A stretch of 64,000 nucleotides of DNA, from the NCBI RefSeq assembly GCF_040364665.1, contig NZ_BAABWX010000001.1, forward strand, positions 1,550,001 through 1,614,000. The letters are read 5' to 3'. The stretch comes from Cognatishimia sp. WU-CL00825. GTDB taxonomy: Bacteria; Pseudomonadota; Alphaproteobacteria; Rhodobacterales; Rhodobacteraceae. Positions 9,917-20,746 of the stretch are shown in pieces. Both the position numbers and the translations under genes were made by a program. The notes under the pieces were generated by a model that saw only the letters and a program-made list of their open reading frames with translations, searched no databases and was not told where the DNA came from. Every line of letters starts with the position of its first letter. Within the stretch, counting starts at the first letter, position 1.

Positions 9917-12900
9917 ATGCCAAAAAGAACTGACATAAAATCCATCATGATTATCGGTGCTGGTCCAATTGTAATTGGACAGGCCTGCGAATTTGACTAT
10001 TCGGGTGCTCAGGCCTGTAAGGCGCTGCGCGAAGAAGGCTACCGGATTATTCTGGTGAACAGCAACCCGGCAACGATCATGACCGACCCGGAATTGGCTG
10101 ACGCAACCTATATCGAGCCGATCACCCCCGAGGTTGTGGCGAAAATCATCGAAAAAGAGCGCCCCGATGCGTTGTTGCCGACCATGGGTGGGCAGACCGG
10201 ATTGAACACCTCTTTGGCGCTGGAAGAAATGGGTGTGCTGGACAAGTTTAACGTCGAGATGATCGGCGCGAAACGTGAAGCGATTGAAATGGCAGAAGAT
10301 CGCAAATTGTTCCGCGAAGCGATGGATCGTCTCGGCATTGAGAACCCGCGCGCGTCCATTGTGACCGCCCCCAAGAAAGGCAATGGCGACGACGATCTGG
10401 ACGAAGGCGTGCGTCTGGCATTGGAAGAGCTGGAAGACATCGGGTTGCCAGCCATCATTCGCCCGGCCTTTACCATGGGCGGTACCGGTGGCGGTGTTGC
10501 CTATAACCGCGAAGATTACATCCATTTTTGCCGCACCGGCATGGATGCATCCCCGGTGAACCAGATCCTGATTGATGAAAGCTTGCTGGGCTGGAAAGAA
10601 TTCGAAATGGAAGTGGTCCGCGACACTGCGGATAACGCCATTATCGTTTGTGCCATCGAAAACATCGATCCGATGGGCGTGCATACGGGTGACTCGATCA
10701 CCGTGGCCCCTGCCCTGACACTGACGGACAAAGAATATCAGATCATGCGGAACCATTCGATTTCGGTTCTGCGCGAGATTGGTGTGGAAACCGGTGGTTC
10801 CAACGTGCAATGGGCTGTGAATCCAGCGGACGGCCGTATGGTTGTGATTGAAATGAACCCGCGTGTGTCGCGGTCGTCTGCCCTGGCCTCTAAGGCGACC
10901 GGTTTCCCGATTGCCAAGATCGCGGCGAAATTGGCCGTCGGCTATACGCTGGACGAGCTGGACAATGACATCACCAAGGTCACACCGGCATCGTTTGAGC
11001 CGTCAATTGATTACGTGGTTACCAAGATCCCGAAATTCGCTTTCGAGAAATTCCCAGGCTCTGAGCCCTATCTGACCACGGCAATGAAATCCGTCGGGGA
11101 AGCCATGGCAATCGGACGTACGATCCATGAGTCCCTGCAAAAAGCACTGGCATCGATGGAATCTGGTCTGACCGGGTTTGACGAGATTGAAATCGAAGGG
11201 GCGCCGGAAAAGGCCGCGGTGATCAAAGCGATCAGCCAGCAAACCCCTGACCGGATGCGCACCATTGCCCAAGCGATGCGCCACGGCCTGACCAACGAAG
11301 AAATCCACAATGTCACAATGTTTGACCCGTGGTTCCTGGACCGGATCCGCGAGATTGTGGAAGCCGAAGAAGGCGTGCGTAAAAACGGCCTGCCCGTCAC
11401 CGAAGATGCATTGCGCCGCCTGAAAATGATGGGCTTTACCGATGCACGCTTGGCCATTTTGACAGGCCGTGATGAAGACAATGTGCGCCGCGCCCGTGTG
11501 AACCTGGGTGTGACAGCCAGCTTTAAGCGTATCGACACCTGTGCTGCGGAATTTGAGGCCCAAACGCCTTATATGTATTCCACTTACGAAGCACCGGTGT
11601 TTGGTGAAGCCGAATGTGAAGCGCGCCCAAGTGATCGCAAAAAAGTGGTAATTCTGGGGGGCGGTCCAAACCGGATTGGCCAAGGCATCGAGTTTGATTA
11701 TTGCTGCTGCCACGCCTGTTATGCGCTGACAGAAATTGGTTACGAAACCATCATGGTGAATTGTAACCCTGAAACGGTTTCAACAGACTATGACACCTCG
11801 GATCGTCTGTATTTTGAGCCGCTGACCTTTGAACATGTGATGGAAATCATGCGTGTCGAACAGGAAAACGGCACATTGCACGGTGTGATTGTTCAGTTTG
11901 GTGGGCAGACCCCGCTGAAACTGGCCAATGCGCTGGAAGAGGCTGGCATTCCTATTCTAGGCACCTCGCCAGACGCCATTGATCTGGCCGAAGACCGCGA
12001 GCGGTTCCAAGCCTTGGTCAATGATCTCAAGCTGAAACAGCCAGTGAATGGCATTGCGTCCACCGACGCGCAAGCGCTTGAAATCGCAAGCGACATTGGT
12101 TTTCCTTTGGTGATCCGCCCGTCTTATGTTTTGGGGGGCCGCGCGATGGAAATCGTGCGCGATATGGCACAGCTTGAGCGTTATATCAAAGAGGCTGTTG
12201 TGGTGTCCGGCGATAGTCCGGTTCTGCTGGACAGCTATCTGGATGGCGCAACCGAACTGGATGTTGACGCCCTATGTGACGGTGAAAACGTGCATATCGC
12301 GGGCATCATGCAACATATCGAAGAAGCCGGTGTTCACTCTGGGGATTCTGCCTGTTCCTTGCCGCCTTATAGCCTGTCCACAGATCTGATTGACGAGATT
12401 AAACGTCAAGCCGTGGCACTGGCCCTGGCGCTGAATGTGAAGGGTCTGATGAACGTTCAGTTCGCGGTGAAGGACGGCGATGTTTACCTGATCGAGGTCA
12501 ACCCACGCGCCTCGCGCACCGTGCCCTTTGTGGCCAAAGCCACCGACAGCGCCATTGCCGCGATTGCCGCTCGCCTGATGGCGGGTGAACCGCTTAGCAA
12601 CTTCCCAGAGCGTCCACCCTATGAAGAGGGCGCAGATATTTCTGCCCCACAGCCAATTGCCGACCAGATGACTTTGGCGGATCCGATCATGCCGTGGTTC
12701 TCTGTCAAAGAAGCCGTGATGCCGTTTAACCGCTTCCCCGGCGTTGATACGATTTTGGGGCCAGAAATGCGCTCTACCGGCGAAGTCATGGGTTGGGATC
12801 GTGACTTTGCAACCGCTTTCCTAAAGGCGCAAATGGGGGCTGGCATGGTGCTGCCAAGCGCGGGCAAAGTCTTTGTGTCCATCAAGGATGCAGACAAAAC

Positions 12901-13249
12901 ACCCTTGGTGCTGGAAGCAACGCAAATTCTGACTGGTCTGGGCTTTAGCATTGTGGCCACGGCGGGCACCGCAAGCTGGCTGGAAGCCCAAGGCGTGACC
13001 TGTGAAAAAGTCAATAAGGTCTATGAAGGTCGCCCGAATGTGGTGGACATGCTGAAAAATGGCGAAATTTCACTGGTAATGAACACCACCGAAGGCGCGC
13101 AAGCGGTGGAAGACAGCCGCGATATTCGCGCGGTCGCATTGAATGATCGCATTCCATATTTCACCACCGCTGCTGGGTCGCATTCTGCGGCTTTGGCCAT
13201 TCGCGCCCGCGAAGAGGGCGAGATCGAAGTGCGCGCCCTGCAAGGCTGA
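9917..13249 (+). CDS. carB: Carbamoyl-phosphate synthase large subunit
   Basis: A 1110-residue enzyme that makes carbamoyl phosphate from bicarbonate, ammonia (from CarA) and two ATP for pyrimidine and arginine synthesis. It has the internally duplicated structure: [19 protein letters not shown] starts the first half and [18 protein letters not shown] the second, each followed by an ATP-grasp domain with [12 protein letters not shown] or [14 protein letters not shown]-terminal MGS-like allosteric domain starts near FVSIKDADK. The ATG at 9917 follows GAGG; the longer frame lacks homology. carA is not adjacent. A terminator follows directly. Confidence 0.98.
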   Translation: MPKRTDIKSIMIIGAGPIVIGQACEFDYSGAQACKALREEGYRIILVNSNPATIMTDPELADATYIEPITPEVVAKIIEKERPDALLPTMGGQTGLNTSLALEEMGVLDKFNVEMIGAKREAIEMAEDRKLFREAMDRLGIENPRASIVTAPKKGNGDDDLDEGVRLALEELEDIGLPAIIRPAFTMGGTGGGVAYNREDYIHFCRTGMDASPVNQILIDESLLGWKEFEMEVVRDTADNAIIVCAIENIDPMGVHTGDSITVAPALTLTDKEYQIMRNHSISVLREIGVETGGSNVQWAVNPADGRMVVIEMNPRVSRSSALASKATGFPIAKIAAKLAVGYTLDELDNDITKVTPASFEPSIDYVVTKIPKFAFEKFPGSEPYLTTAMKSVGEAMAIGRTIHESLQKALASMESGLTGFDEIEIEGAPEKAAVIKAISQQTPDRMRTIAQAMRHGLTNEEIHNVTMFDPWFLDRIREIVEAEEGVRKNGLPVTEDALRRLKMMGFTDARLAILTGRDEDNVRRARVNLGVTASFKRIDTCAAEFEAQTPYMYSTYEAPVFGEAECEARPSDRKKVVILGGGPNRIGQGIEFDYCCCHACYALTEIGYETIMVNCNPETVSTDYDTSDRLYFEPLTFEHVMEIMRVEQENGTLHGVIVQFGGQTPLKLANALEEAGIPILGTSPDAIDLAEDRERFQALVNDLKLKQPVNGIASTDAQALEIASDIGFPLVIRPSYVLGGRAMEIVRDMAQLERYIKEAVVVSGDSPVLLDSYLDGATELDVDALCDGENVHIAGIMQHIEEAGVHSGDSACSLPPYSLSTDLIDEIKRQAVALALALNVKGLMNVQFAVKDGDVYLIEVNPRASRTVPFVAKATDSAIAAIAARLMAGEPLSNFPERPPYEEGADISAPQPIADQMTLADPIMPWFSVKEAVMPFNRFPGVDTILGPEMRSTGEVMGWDRDFATAFLKAQMGAGMVLPSAGKVFVSIKDADKTPLVLEATQILTGLGFSIVATAGTASWLEAQGVTCEKVNKVYEGRPNVVDMLKNGEISLVMNTTEGAQAVEDSRDIRAVALNDRIPYFTTAAGSHSAALAIRAREEGEIEVRALQG

Positions 13250-13270
13250 TAGGCTGAAATACACAATAGC

Positions 13271-13299
13271 AAAGGGGGGCTTTTTGCCCTCCTTTTTTT
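13271..13299 (+). terminator. Rho-independent terminator of carB
   Basis: AAAGGGGGGC, a TTTTT loop, and GCCCTCC followed by seven thymines form a compact terminator 22 bases past the carB stop codon. Confidence 0.9.
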
Positions 13300-13310
13300 A
13301 TGGCGCGTGC

Positions 13311-13946
13311 TCAAAGCGGGCGGTAGCCCAACAGCATCACCAGGACTGGGATTGGGGCCACTGCAAGGGCGGTTGCCAACATATAGCCACCAACACTGAA
13401 CAGGCGGCTTAGCCCAGCCACCAGCGCGATACCGCCGCCACCGCCAATGATCGCATTGCCCGGCAGATTCAACACCACGATCAAAGCTAAGTATCTGTTA
13501 TTTAACAGATATGGCGCGACACGGCCGGGCAGTCTGGCCAAAAGAAAATCGCTGCGTTCCTTTGGAGACAGCACCGTTGTCTGGCGCACCAAATCAGCCG
13601 CACGCACCATATGCAGAGCTGAAAACAAACCCAGCAAGTGCCGTTGTGGCACAAGGCGCCCCACGCCAAATGCCAGCCAAAGCGCAATCACCATACAACC
13701 ATAGACCACAAGCGCGACACGCACGCCAAAGACCATCATCAACCCAAGGCCAATCTCAGCCCCAGGCACAAAGGGCAAGGCAGAGGTCAACAGGTAAATA
13801 GCAGCAACGGCCAACACCATGGGCGACCAGATCGAGCCTTGACCCGCGGACAGTTGCACCGAATGAGACAGGCTCTGTCCCAACCAAAACCCGCCGCCCA
13901 ACAGCAGCGCATATAGGCCAAGGCCAAACATCCATTTGCGTTTCAT
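13311..13946 (-). CDS. Polytopic membrane protein, possibly VTT/TVP38-like
   Basis: A 211-residue protein with about five to six predicted membrane helices. ALPFVPGAEIGLGLMMVFG in the first half and NLPGNAIIGGGGGIALVAG in the second resemble the paired glycine/proline-rich re-entrant loops of the SNARE-associated VTT (TVP38/DedA-like) superfamily. The match is by eye and the subfamily is uncertain, so no substrate is assigned. The ribosome-binding site before the ATG at 13946 is weak. It converges with carB and is followed by a DMT transporter upstream on the same strand. Confidence 0.6.
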   Translation of the reverse strand: MKRKWMFGLGLYALLLGGGFWLGQSLSHSVQLSAGQGSIWSPMVLAVAAIYLLTSALPFVPGAEIGLGLMMVFGVRVALVVYGCMVIALWLAFGVGRLVPQRHLLGLFSALHMVRAADLVRQTTVLSPKERSDFLLARLPGRVAPYLLNNRYLALIVVLNLPGNAIIGGGGGIALVAGLSRLFSVGGYMLATALAVAPIPVLVMLLGYRPL

Positions 13947-13999
13947 AGCAAAACCATAGACGCATGCGGGCTCAAATAGCGAAATGTTTTTGGGGTCCT

Positions 14000-14857
14000 C
14001 TAGGCACGCCGCATGGACAGGGAGACACCGCTCAGCACCAAGACAGTGGCAAAGGCAGCGCGCAGACTGACGTCTTCACCCAGAAATACCAGACCTGCCA
14101 ACAGGGCAATCACCGGCACAGTCAGCTGCGCAACGGCCCCGCGGCTTGCGCCCAATTGCGGCAGAACGCTGTACCAAAGCGCATAGCCAAGGCCCGAGGT
14201 CAGTACACCTGAGGTGGTTGCCAAGAGCACACCGGTAGCAGAAAGCGTAGATGCATCCACCGACACCGCACCCAGAACCAGCATACTAAGAGGTGCGGCC
14301 AGAATGAAATTCATTGCCGTCGCTTGGGTCGCATTGGCTTCACGACGGCCAGCGATTGAATAAATGCCCCAGCCTAGTCCGGCCAGCACCATCATCGCCA
14401 CATGGGGCAAGGAGATCCCGCCCTGCCCTGCGCTGACGTCTATGGCGCTCGCAGGCCACAACAGCCAAGCCAAGCCTGCAAAAGCTAGCCCAGCCCCCAT
14501 CCAGCGCAGAAAGGGCATCTGTTCTTTGCTGTGCACCGCCGCACCAAACATGGTGATCTGTACCACAGCAAAAAGTATCAATGCGCCAATGCCAGCATCC
14601 AGCTCTTGATAGGCATAAGAAAAGCCAAAGATATAAAGCAACAGGGCTGCCACCCCCCAAACGCGGCGCGCACCACCCAGCTCAAAGCCTCGCCGCTGCA
14701 CTGCCAGGATCAAAGCCAGCGCCACCGCACCGGTCCCCAGACGGATCACTGCAAACAGCACCGCATCCATGCCCTGATCAACCAAGGCAAGCCGATTTAG
14801 AATTGAATTTGCGGCAAAGGCCAACATGGTGAGTACGGTGAGAACAAACAAACGCAT
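14000..14857 (-). CDS. DMT-superfamily (EamA) transporter
   Basis: A 285-residue inner-membrane protein with about ten hydrophobic helices in two EamA repeats. The N-terminal MLAFAANSILNRLAL and the mid-protein GLGWGIYSIAGRREA, which begins the second repeat, are typical of drug/metabolite transporters. The start at 14857 (MRLFVLTVLTML) places the first helix correctly; the longer frame upstream is arginine-rich and unlikely to be coding. The substrate is unknown; family members export amino acids or metabolites. Its upstream neighbour on the same strand is groEL, separated by a terminator and a repeat element. Confidence 0.87.
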   Translation of the reverse strand: MRLFVLTVLTMLAFAANSILNRLALVDQGMDAVLFAVIRLGTGAVALALILAVQRRGFELGGARRVWGVAALLLYIFGFSYAYQELDAGIGALILFAVVQITMFGAAVHSKEQMPFLRWMGAGLAFAGLAWLLWPASAIDVSAGQGGISLPHVAMMVLAGLGWGIYSIAGRREANATQATAMNFILAAPLSMLVLGAVSVDASTLSATGVLLATTSGVLTSGLGYALWYSVLPQLGASRGAVAQLTVPVIALLAGLVFLGEDVSLRAAFATVLVLSGVSLSMRRA

Positions 14858-14979
14858 ATAGGCAAGCTTTCCAAAGATCGTGCTGCGCCAGATATGGCAT
14901 ATATCCCTGCCTGCCCTAAAGCCCAAGCCACTGACGTTTTCGCGATGTCTCGGCCATAAGCTTTCCAAAGACCAACTTT

Positions 14980-15031
14980 GGCTTTGTTCTTGACCAAAAT
15001 ACCCGCGCCGCAGGCTTGTTTGCCCCGCAAA
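14980..15031 (+). repeat. Intergenic repeat, copy A
   Basis: The core GGCTTTGTTCTTGACC followed by AAAATACCC (14980-15004) is followed by a hairpin TTGTTTG-CCCC-GCAAACAA. The core recurs with few changes at 19601 (same orientation) and 41170 (inverted), and more loosely near 23330. It lies between groEL and the EamA gene. Confidence 0.65.
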
Positions 15032-15032
15032 C

Positions 15033-15060
15033 AAAAAGGGGCTGCGCAGTGCGCAACCCC
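15033..15060 (-). terminator. Rho-independent terminator of groEL
   Basis: On the minus strand GGGGTTGCGC and GCGCAGCCCC pair and are followed by five thymines. It starts 26 bases past the groEL stop codon. Confidence 0.88.
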
Positions 15061-15085
15061 AAATCTTCCAAATGGAAGGCGATGA

Positions 15086-16741
<1,656 letters not shown>

Positions 16742-16774
16742 TTAGAATTCTTGTGGTGTTCAGGGTCGACGGAC

Positions 16775-17062
16775 TTAGGACAGGATGCCCATAATGTCAG
16801 ACTCTTTCATGATCAGCAGCTCTTCACCGTCAACGGTGACTTCTGTGCCAGACCATTTGCCGAACAGAACTTTGTTGCCAGCAGCTACGGCTGGTGCAAT
16901 CAGTTCGCCGCTGTCTTTGCGGGCGCCTTCGCCAACAGAAACAACTTCGCCTTCAGCAGGCTTTTCCTTTGCGGAATCTGGAATGATCAGACCGCCAGCG
17001 GTCTTCTCTTCGCTTTCGGTGCGACGTACGAGGACGCGGTCGTGTAGCGGTGTAAATGCCAT
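16775..17062 (-). CDS. groS: Co-chaperonin GroES (Hsp10)
   Basis: A 95-residue lid protein of the chaperonin ring. It begins [21 protein letters not shown] and shows the mobile-loop region [18 protein letters not shown] and the C-terminal [12 protein letters not shown], all standard. It is first in the groESL operon. Upstream lie a TTGACT/TAGCTA promoter and a perfect CIRCE operator, so heat-shock control by HrcA is expected. Confidence 0.99.
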   Translation of the reverse strand: MAFTPLHDRVLVRRTESEEKTAGGLIIPDSAKEKPAEGEVVSVGEGARKDSGELIAPAVAAGNKVLFGKWSGTEVTVDGEELLIMKESDIMGILS

Positions 17063-17108
17063 TGTTAGGTTTCCCTATTAAGTTTCTCCCTCACTCCGAG
17101 CGGAGCGA

Positions 17109-17135
17109 TTAGCACTCCCTGACGGCGAGTGCTAA
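17109..17135 (-). promoter_or_regulatory. CIRCE operator (HrcA site)
   Basis: TTAGCACTC, nine bases, then GAGTGCTAA: an exact match to the CIRCE consensus. It lies between the groESL promoter and the groES start codon, in the position where HrcA represses in alphaproteobacteria. hrcA itself is not in the window. Confidence 0.96.
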
Positions 17136-17143
17136 CAGCGAAA

Positions 17144-17172
17144 TAGCTAGGGTTGGTTTCCATAGGAGTCAA
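17144..17172 (-). promoter_or_regulatory. Candidate sigma-70 promoter of groESL
   Basis: On the minus strand TTGACT, 17 bases, then TAGCTA, ending eight bases before CIRCE. The -35 is strong and the -10 is weak; the position next to CIRCE supports it. Confidence 0.55.
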
Positions 17173-17206
17173 CACGCAGCTCAAAATAATTTGAAAGAAA
17201 TCTGAC

Positions 17207-17980
17207 TTAAGGAAGGGGCATCGCAGAAGGTGCGGCCTGCTGAATTTTCAAAAATTGCGGATAGTTGACGATACCCGCTGCCGCGGTCAGTTTGAATGAC
17301 ACCAAATCCTGCTCGCTTGCGATCATCTGATCCTGACGCGCAAGGTTGGCCAGTTTGGCGTTCAGCGCCTTGATATCCTGCAGGATCAATGTGACCGTGT
17401 CCGGCAAAACCCGTCGCCCCATGGTGTGAAAGCTGGTGTCTAGGTCATTAGACCTGTCGATGGCATGGCGCAAAAATTGTTGATTGATCGCCTTGACCAA
17501 TTGGTGCAGAGGCCCAAATTGCCGAAACCGAATGGGCTGGGACAGCTTCAGGCGCACATCCCCCTGCGTATGCAGTTCTGCCAATCCTAGATGTTCGAGT
17601 TGACGCCCATAGTGGTCAATATCAAGCGGACCAAGCTGATATACATTTGCGATATCACGGGCAGAGAAATCTTCGCGCAGCAAGATCAGAAAGTGAAACA
17701 AAGATGGGTCTGCGGCGAGTGCCATTTCAGTTGCCACAGGCAAATGCTGAGACGTAGGCTCGGTGCGTCGGGCCCGCTGCAGCACCTCTTCGGGCGGCAA
17801 ATCAAGCAGATCACACAGCTCAAACAACCGCGACATTTTGCAATCTCGCTGGGCAAACATGCGTTTTACTGAAACCTCAGAAAGCCCCAGTATGTCCCCC
17901 AACTGCGCATAGGTCATGCCGCGGGCCTTTAAGGCACGTTTCAAAATGGCAAAAGCATCAGCCAACAATCGATTTTCCAC
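17207..17980 (-). CDS. XRE-family helix-turn-helix transcriptional regulator
   Basis: A 257-residue protein. An N-terminal HTH is seen in GMTYAQLGDILGLSEVSVKRMF (about residues 21-42), where the recognition helix would be SEVSVKRMF. The remaining 190 residues are helical and unassigned, with a possible effector or oligomerisation role. I choose the GTG at 17980, with GAGG six bases before it, over an upstream TTG without such a site. It is divergent from the SMP-30-like gene. A near-perfect inverted repeat (17991-18021) lies just before its start, so autoregulation and control of the neighbour are plausible inferences. Confidence 0.8.
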   Translation of the reverse strand: MENRLLADAFAILKRALKARGMTYAQLGDILGLSEVSVKRMFAQRDCKMSRLFELCDLLDLPPEEVLQRARRTEPTSQHLPVATEMALAADPSLFHFLILLREDFSARDIANVYQLGPLDIDHYGRQLEHLGLAELHTQGDVRLKLSQPIRFRQFGPLHQLVKAINQQFLRHAIDRSNDLDTSFHTMGRRVLPDTVTLILQDIKALNAKLANLARQDQMIASEQDLVSFKLTAAAGIVNYPQFLKIQQAAPSAMPLP

Positions 17981-17990
17981 CTTTAACCTC

Positions 17991-18021
17991 AAATTAGGTA
18001 TCGATTTATGATACCAAATTT
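17991..18021. promoter_or_regulatory. Operator-like inverted repeat between XRE regulator and SMP-30 gene
   Basis: Arms AAATTAGGTATC and GATACCAAATTT, complementary at 11 of 12 positions, flank a 7-base spacer. The site sits 10 bases upstream of the regulator start codon and 67 bases upstream of the SMP-30 gene, where a repressor could act on both. Confidence 0.6.
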
Positions 18022-18050
18022 AACATGAGTTGAAAATTATTAAAAAAAAG

Positions 18051-18081
18051 ATCCTTTTGAGGCCATATCAGTCAAAAGGAT
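18051..18081 (+). promoter_or_regulatory. Hairpin covering the Shine-Dalgarno site of the SMP-30-like gene
   Basis: ATCCTTTTGA (18051-18060) and TCAAAAGGAT (18072-18081) form a perfect 10-bp stem with an 11-base loop. The right arm contains AAAAGGA, the ribosome-binding site eight bases before the ATG at 18089, so the stem would hide it from ribosomes. Confidence 0.6.
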
Positions 18082-18088
18082 ACCTCTG

Positions 18089-18907
18089 ATGAAATTGTTA
18101 ACAGCCCTCTTTGTATGCGCAGCCACCGCCGCCCAAGCCTGGGAAACCCAAGGGTTTGACATGCCCGAGTCCATTATTACGGACCTGGCGCACAATAGAA
18201 TTTATGTCTCAAATATCGTTGGCAGCCCGATGGAGGCCGACGGCAACGGCTATATTTCGCTGTTAAACGCCGATGGATCCTTAGCACAGCGCCAATGGGC
18301 CACAGGCATGGATGCCCCCAAAGGCATGGCGCTTTTCCAAGGCCAGCTTTTGGTCGCGGACCTGACCAAATTGCATTTGGTGGCGCTTGATACCGGCCAG
18401 GTCACCCAAAGTTTCACCCTGCCAAACACTGTGTTTCTCAACGACATCGCGGCCAGCGACAACGCGGCCTGGATCTCTGACTTTATGACCGGCACCATCT
18501 GGAAGTTTGACGGCCAACAGGCCAGCCCTTGGTATGCCTCCGATGATTTGCCGCACCCGAATGGGCTTTGGACCGATGGCACCACCTTGGTGGTTGCGGG
18601 CTGGGGCCACAACATGCAGCCTGATTTTTCAACCAGCAAGCCGGGCGATTTGGTGGAAATCGATATCAAAACCCAAAGCACCACACTATTGGCCAAAGAC
18701 CTGGGTAACCTGGATGGTCTGGTCGCCTCTGCCGATGGATTTATCGTCAATGACTGGATGAATGGCGCGGTCTATCAGCTGCGAGGCGACCGTATAGATA
18801 AAATTTTGCAAGCCCCGATGGGCACCGCCGATCTGACGATTTCCGGACAAACCCTATATCTGCCACATATGTTGGACGGCTCCGTCAGCACATTTGACCT
18901 GAACTAG
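18089..18907 (+). CDS. Secreted SMP-30/NHL-like beta-propeller protein
   Basis: A 272-residue protein. The signal peptide MKLLTALFVCAATAAQA with a likely cut before WETQG places it in the periplasm. The rest has repeated segments such as GYISLLNADGSL, MDAPKGMALFQGQLLVADL, VFLNDIAASDNAAWISDF and HPNGLWTDGTTLVVAGW, as in SMP-30/gluconolactonase six-bladed propellers. The NDIA and PNGL positions match metal/substrate loops of that family, but hydrolase activity is not demonstrated. Control probably involves the divergent XRE regulator and the ribosome-site hairpin. Its TAG stop overlaps the stop of the convergent DUF2161 gene within a shared CTAG. Confidence 0.8.
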   Translation: MKLLTALFVCAATAAQAWETQGFDMPESIITDLAHNRIYVSNIVGSPMEADGNGYISLLNADGSLAQRQWATGMDAPKGMALFQGQLLVADLTKLHLVALDTGQVTQSFTLPNTVFLNDIAASDNAAWISDFMTGTIWKFDGQQASPWYASDDLPHPNGLWTDGTTLVVAGWGHNMQPDFSTSKPGDLVEIDIKTQSTTLLAKDLGNLDGLVASADGFIVNDWMNGAVYQLRGDRIDKILQAPMGTADLTISGQTLYLPHMLDGSVSTFDLN

Positions 18908-19557
18908 GGTTTGGCGCGGCTCATGCCCGCGGGACTTAGGGCATAGATCCCCCTGCCCTGTTTCTCAAACCAGCCATAATGGTTGTCATACATAATGCGC
19001 GTGGCCAGCGGCACCTTTGCCCCCTTGGCCACGTTCGCCCCACGGCTAGCCCCATGGTTTGCCAGATAATCCGCACAACGTTCGGCCTCTTGCTGATAGC
19101 CCGTGACGACTGAGCCGCGCGTGCCACCCTGATTTGGATCCCCATTGCGGCGCTCAAATTCTTTCAACAAAGCGGCTTTGCGCGGCTTGGATTTGCGCGG
19201 GCGATACATAGCCGGGTCTGAATGCACCTGAATTGTGCCCTTGGTGATATCCACCGACATCACGCCAATCCCAAGCCGCTTACACAAACCAACATTGGCT
19301 TTGAACCGGCGCCATCCGGCCTTGCCCACCCAACGCGGCACTGCAACATAAACCGCGTCTGTCAGCCGTTGGCGTGCCACAGCCTGCTGTAATAGCGTCA
19401 GGGAAAACCCCAGCTTTAACTCAACAACCACCGGATCTTCGCCATCTTCACCGATGCGACAGGCCACCACATCCGCGGCACCAATTTCAGCTTTGGCCTC
19501 AAAACCCTGCGCCTCAAGCCAGGCTTTCACTGGCGGATATAAATCAGTTTCCTTCAT
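18904..19557 (-). CDS. DUF2161 family protein, PD-(D/E)XK nuclease-like
   Basis: A 217-residue protein starting MKETDLYPPVKAWLEAQGFE. The segment AKAEIGAADVVACR followed by DPVVVELKLGFSLTLLQQAV has the E...D...ExK layout of the PD-(D/E)XK nuclease fold, as annotated for DUF2161. The basic middle (YRPRKSKPRKAALLKEFERR) and a C-terminal winged-helix-like part (LATRIMYDNHYGWFEKQGRGIYALSPAG) could bind DNA. No partner restriction or defence gene is adjacent. The ribosome-binding site is weak. The biological role is unknown. Confidence 0.8.
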   Translation of the reverse strand: MKETDLYPPVKAWLEAQGFEAKAEIGAADVVACRIGEDGEDPVVVELKLGFSLTLLQQAVARQRLTDAVYVAVPRWVGKAGWRRFKANVGLCKRLGIGVMSVDITKGTIQVHSDPAMYRPRKSKPRKAALLKEFERRNGDPNQGGTRGSVVTGYQQEAERCADYLANHGASRGANVAKGAKVPLATRIMYDNHYGWFEKQGRGIYALSPAGMSRAKP

Positions 19558-19600
19558 CTGATCAAAAATCTAGCGCGGCAAAAGCCAAACCGCCAGCCCC

Positions 19601-19667
19601 TTTGTTCTTGAGAAAAATACCCGGGGTGAGATTTGAAACATCGTTTCAAAGCGAGGGGCAAAGCCCC
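19601..19667 (+). repeat. Intergenic repeat, copy B, with two hairpins
   Basis: The core TTTGTTCTTGAG then AAAAATACCCGGGG (19601-19626) is followed by hairpin TTTGAAAC-ATC-GTTTCAAA (19632-19650) and by GGGGCAAAGCCCC (19655-19667). The same order of core, A/T-rich hairpin and GGGGC-stem is found, inverted and with different bases, at 23294-23355. It lies between DUF2161 and ppaC, which are divergent. Confidence 0.68.
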
Positions 19668-19781
19668 TGATTTTGGACCTTTGTCGTCCCATTGTCACAG
19701 ATGGGCTTTGTCAGGGTGACAAGGTCAAATCCCCATCTTATAAGGCGCTCAATTCGTATTTTTCCGCATGAGGGACAGTTC

Positions 19782-20702
19782 ATGACAACACTGATTTTTG
19801 GCCATAAGTCACCTGACACCGATTCCACCGGCTCACCTATTATCTGGGCCTGGTATCTCAACGAAATCAAAGGCCAGCCCGCCGAAGCTGTTTTGCTCGG
19901 CGAGCCAAACACCGAAGCCCTGTTTGTGATCAACAAATGGGACTGCCCCAAACCCCGCATCGTGACAGATTTTGCCGATGGCCAAGCCGCGATCATCGTG
20001 GACACCAACAATCCAGCTGAGCTGCCAGACAACATCAACGCACTGGATGTGACCGCCATCATTGACCACCATAAATTGGTTGGCGGCCTGGAAACCAAAG
20101 GCCCGATTGATATCACCATCCGCCCCCTGGCCTGTACCGCAACCATCATGCATGACCTGATGGGCGACGACGCTGACAAAATGCCCGCGTGGGTCAAGGG
20201 TCTGACCCTGTCTTGCATCTTGTCTGACACTTTGGAATTCCGCAGCCCGACCACCACAGCGCATGACAAAGCTTTGGCGGAAAAACTGGCCGCTGATTTG
20301 GACCTGGATATGGGGGCCTATGCCAGCGAGATGTTCGCGGCAAAATCTGACGTGTCTTCCTTCTCTGATGCTGAGCTGATCCGCATGGACAGCAAAGAAT
20401 ATGCAGTCGACGGCACAAAATTCCGTGTTTCTGTTCTGGAAACCACTGCGCCAAGCGTTGTGCTGGATCGTCAGGCCTCGATTATGACCAGCATGACAGC
20501 GGTTGCCGCCGAAGATGGCGTTGATCAGGTCTTGTTGTTTGTTGTGGATATTCTAAACGAAGAAGCCACTTTGTTTGTGCCAAACGACGTTGTGAAATCC
20601 GTTGCGGAAAAATCCTTTGGCGCGTCGGTTGACGGCGACAAGGTGGTCTTGCCTGGTATCATGAGCCGCAAAAAGCAGATCATTCCGAACCTCAAGGTCT
20701 GA
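19782..20702 (+). CDS. ppaC: Manganese-dependent inorganic pyrophosphatase (class II)
   Basis: A 306-residue DHH-family enzyme that splits pyrophosphate to phosphate and so drives biosynthetic reactions. Metal-site motifs are visible: TLIFGHKSPDTDST at the N-terminus, VDTNN, and TAIIDHHKLVGG (the DHH motif). The C-terminal DHHA2 domain ends with MSRKKQIIPNL, which holds the substrate-binding SRKKQ. The start at 19782 follows GAGGG; a longer frame lacks homology. Class II enzymes replace the usual class I Ppa in some alphaproteobacteria. Confidence 0.96.
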   Translation: MTTLIFGHKSPDTDSTGSPIIWAWYLNEIKGQPAEAVLLGEPNTEALFVINKWDCPKPRIVTDFADGQAAIIVDTNNPAELPDNINALDVTAIIDHHKLVGGLETKGPIDITIRPLACTATIMHDLMGDDADKMPAWVKGLTLSCILSDTLEFRSPTTTAHDKALAEKLAADLDLDMGAYASEMFAAKSDVSSFSDAELIRMDSKEYAVDGTKFRVSVLETTAPSVVLDRQASIMTSMTAVAAEDGVDQVLLFVVDILNEEATLFVPNDVVKSVAEKSFGASVDGDKVVLPGIMSRKKQIIPNLKV

Positions 20703-20719
20703 ATTCGTTCTGTAAGGCT

Positions 20720-20739
20720 GGGGCACTCGAATGTGCCCC
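20720..20739. terminator. Possible bidirectional terminator between ppaC and the M48 gene
   Basis: GGGGCAC and GTGCCCC form a perfect 7-bp stem with a 6-base loop between two convergent genes. There is no thymine run on either side, so the terminator call is weak. Confidence 0.35.
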
Positions 20740-20746
20740 TGCTACC

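Noticed and set aside
9899..10810. 303-codon open frame on the minus strand inside carB
   Set aside because: It lies opposite conserved carB codons, its translation has no recognisable domain, and it is typical of antisense frames in GC-moderate genes.
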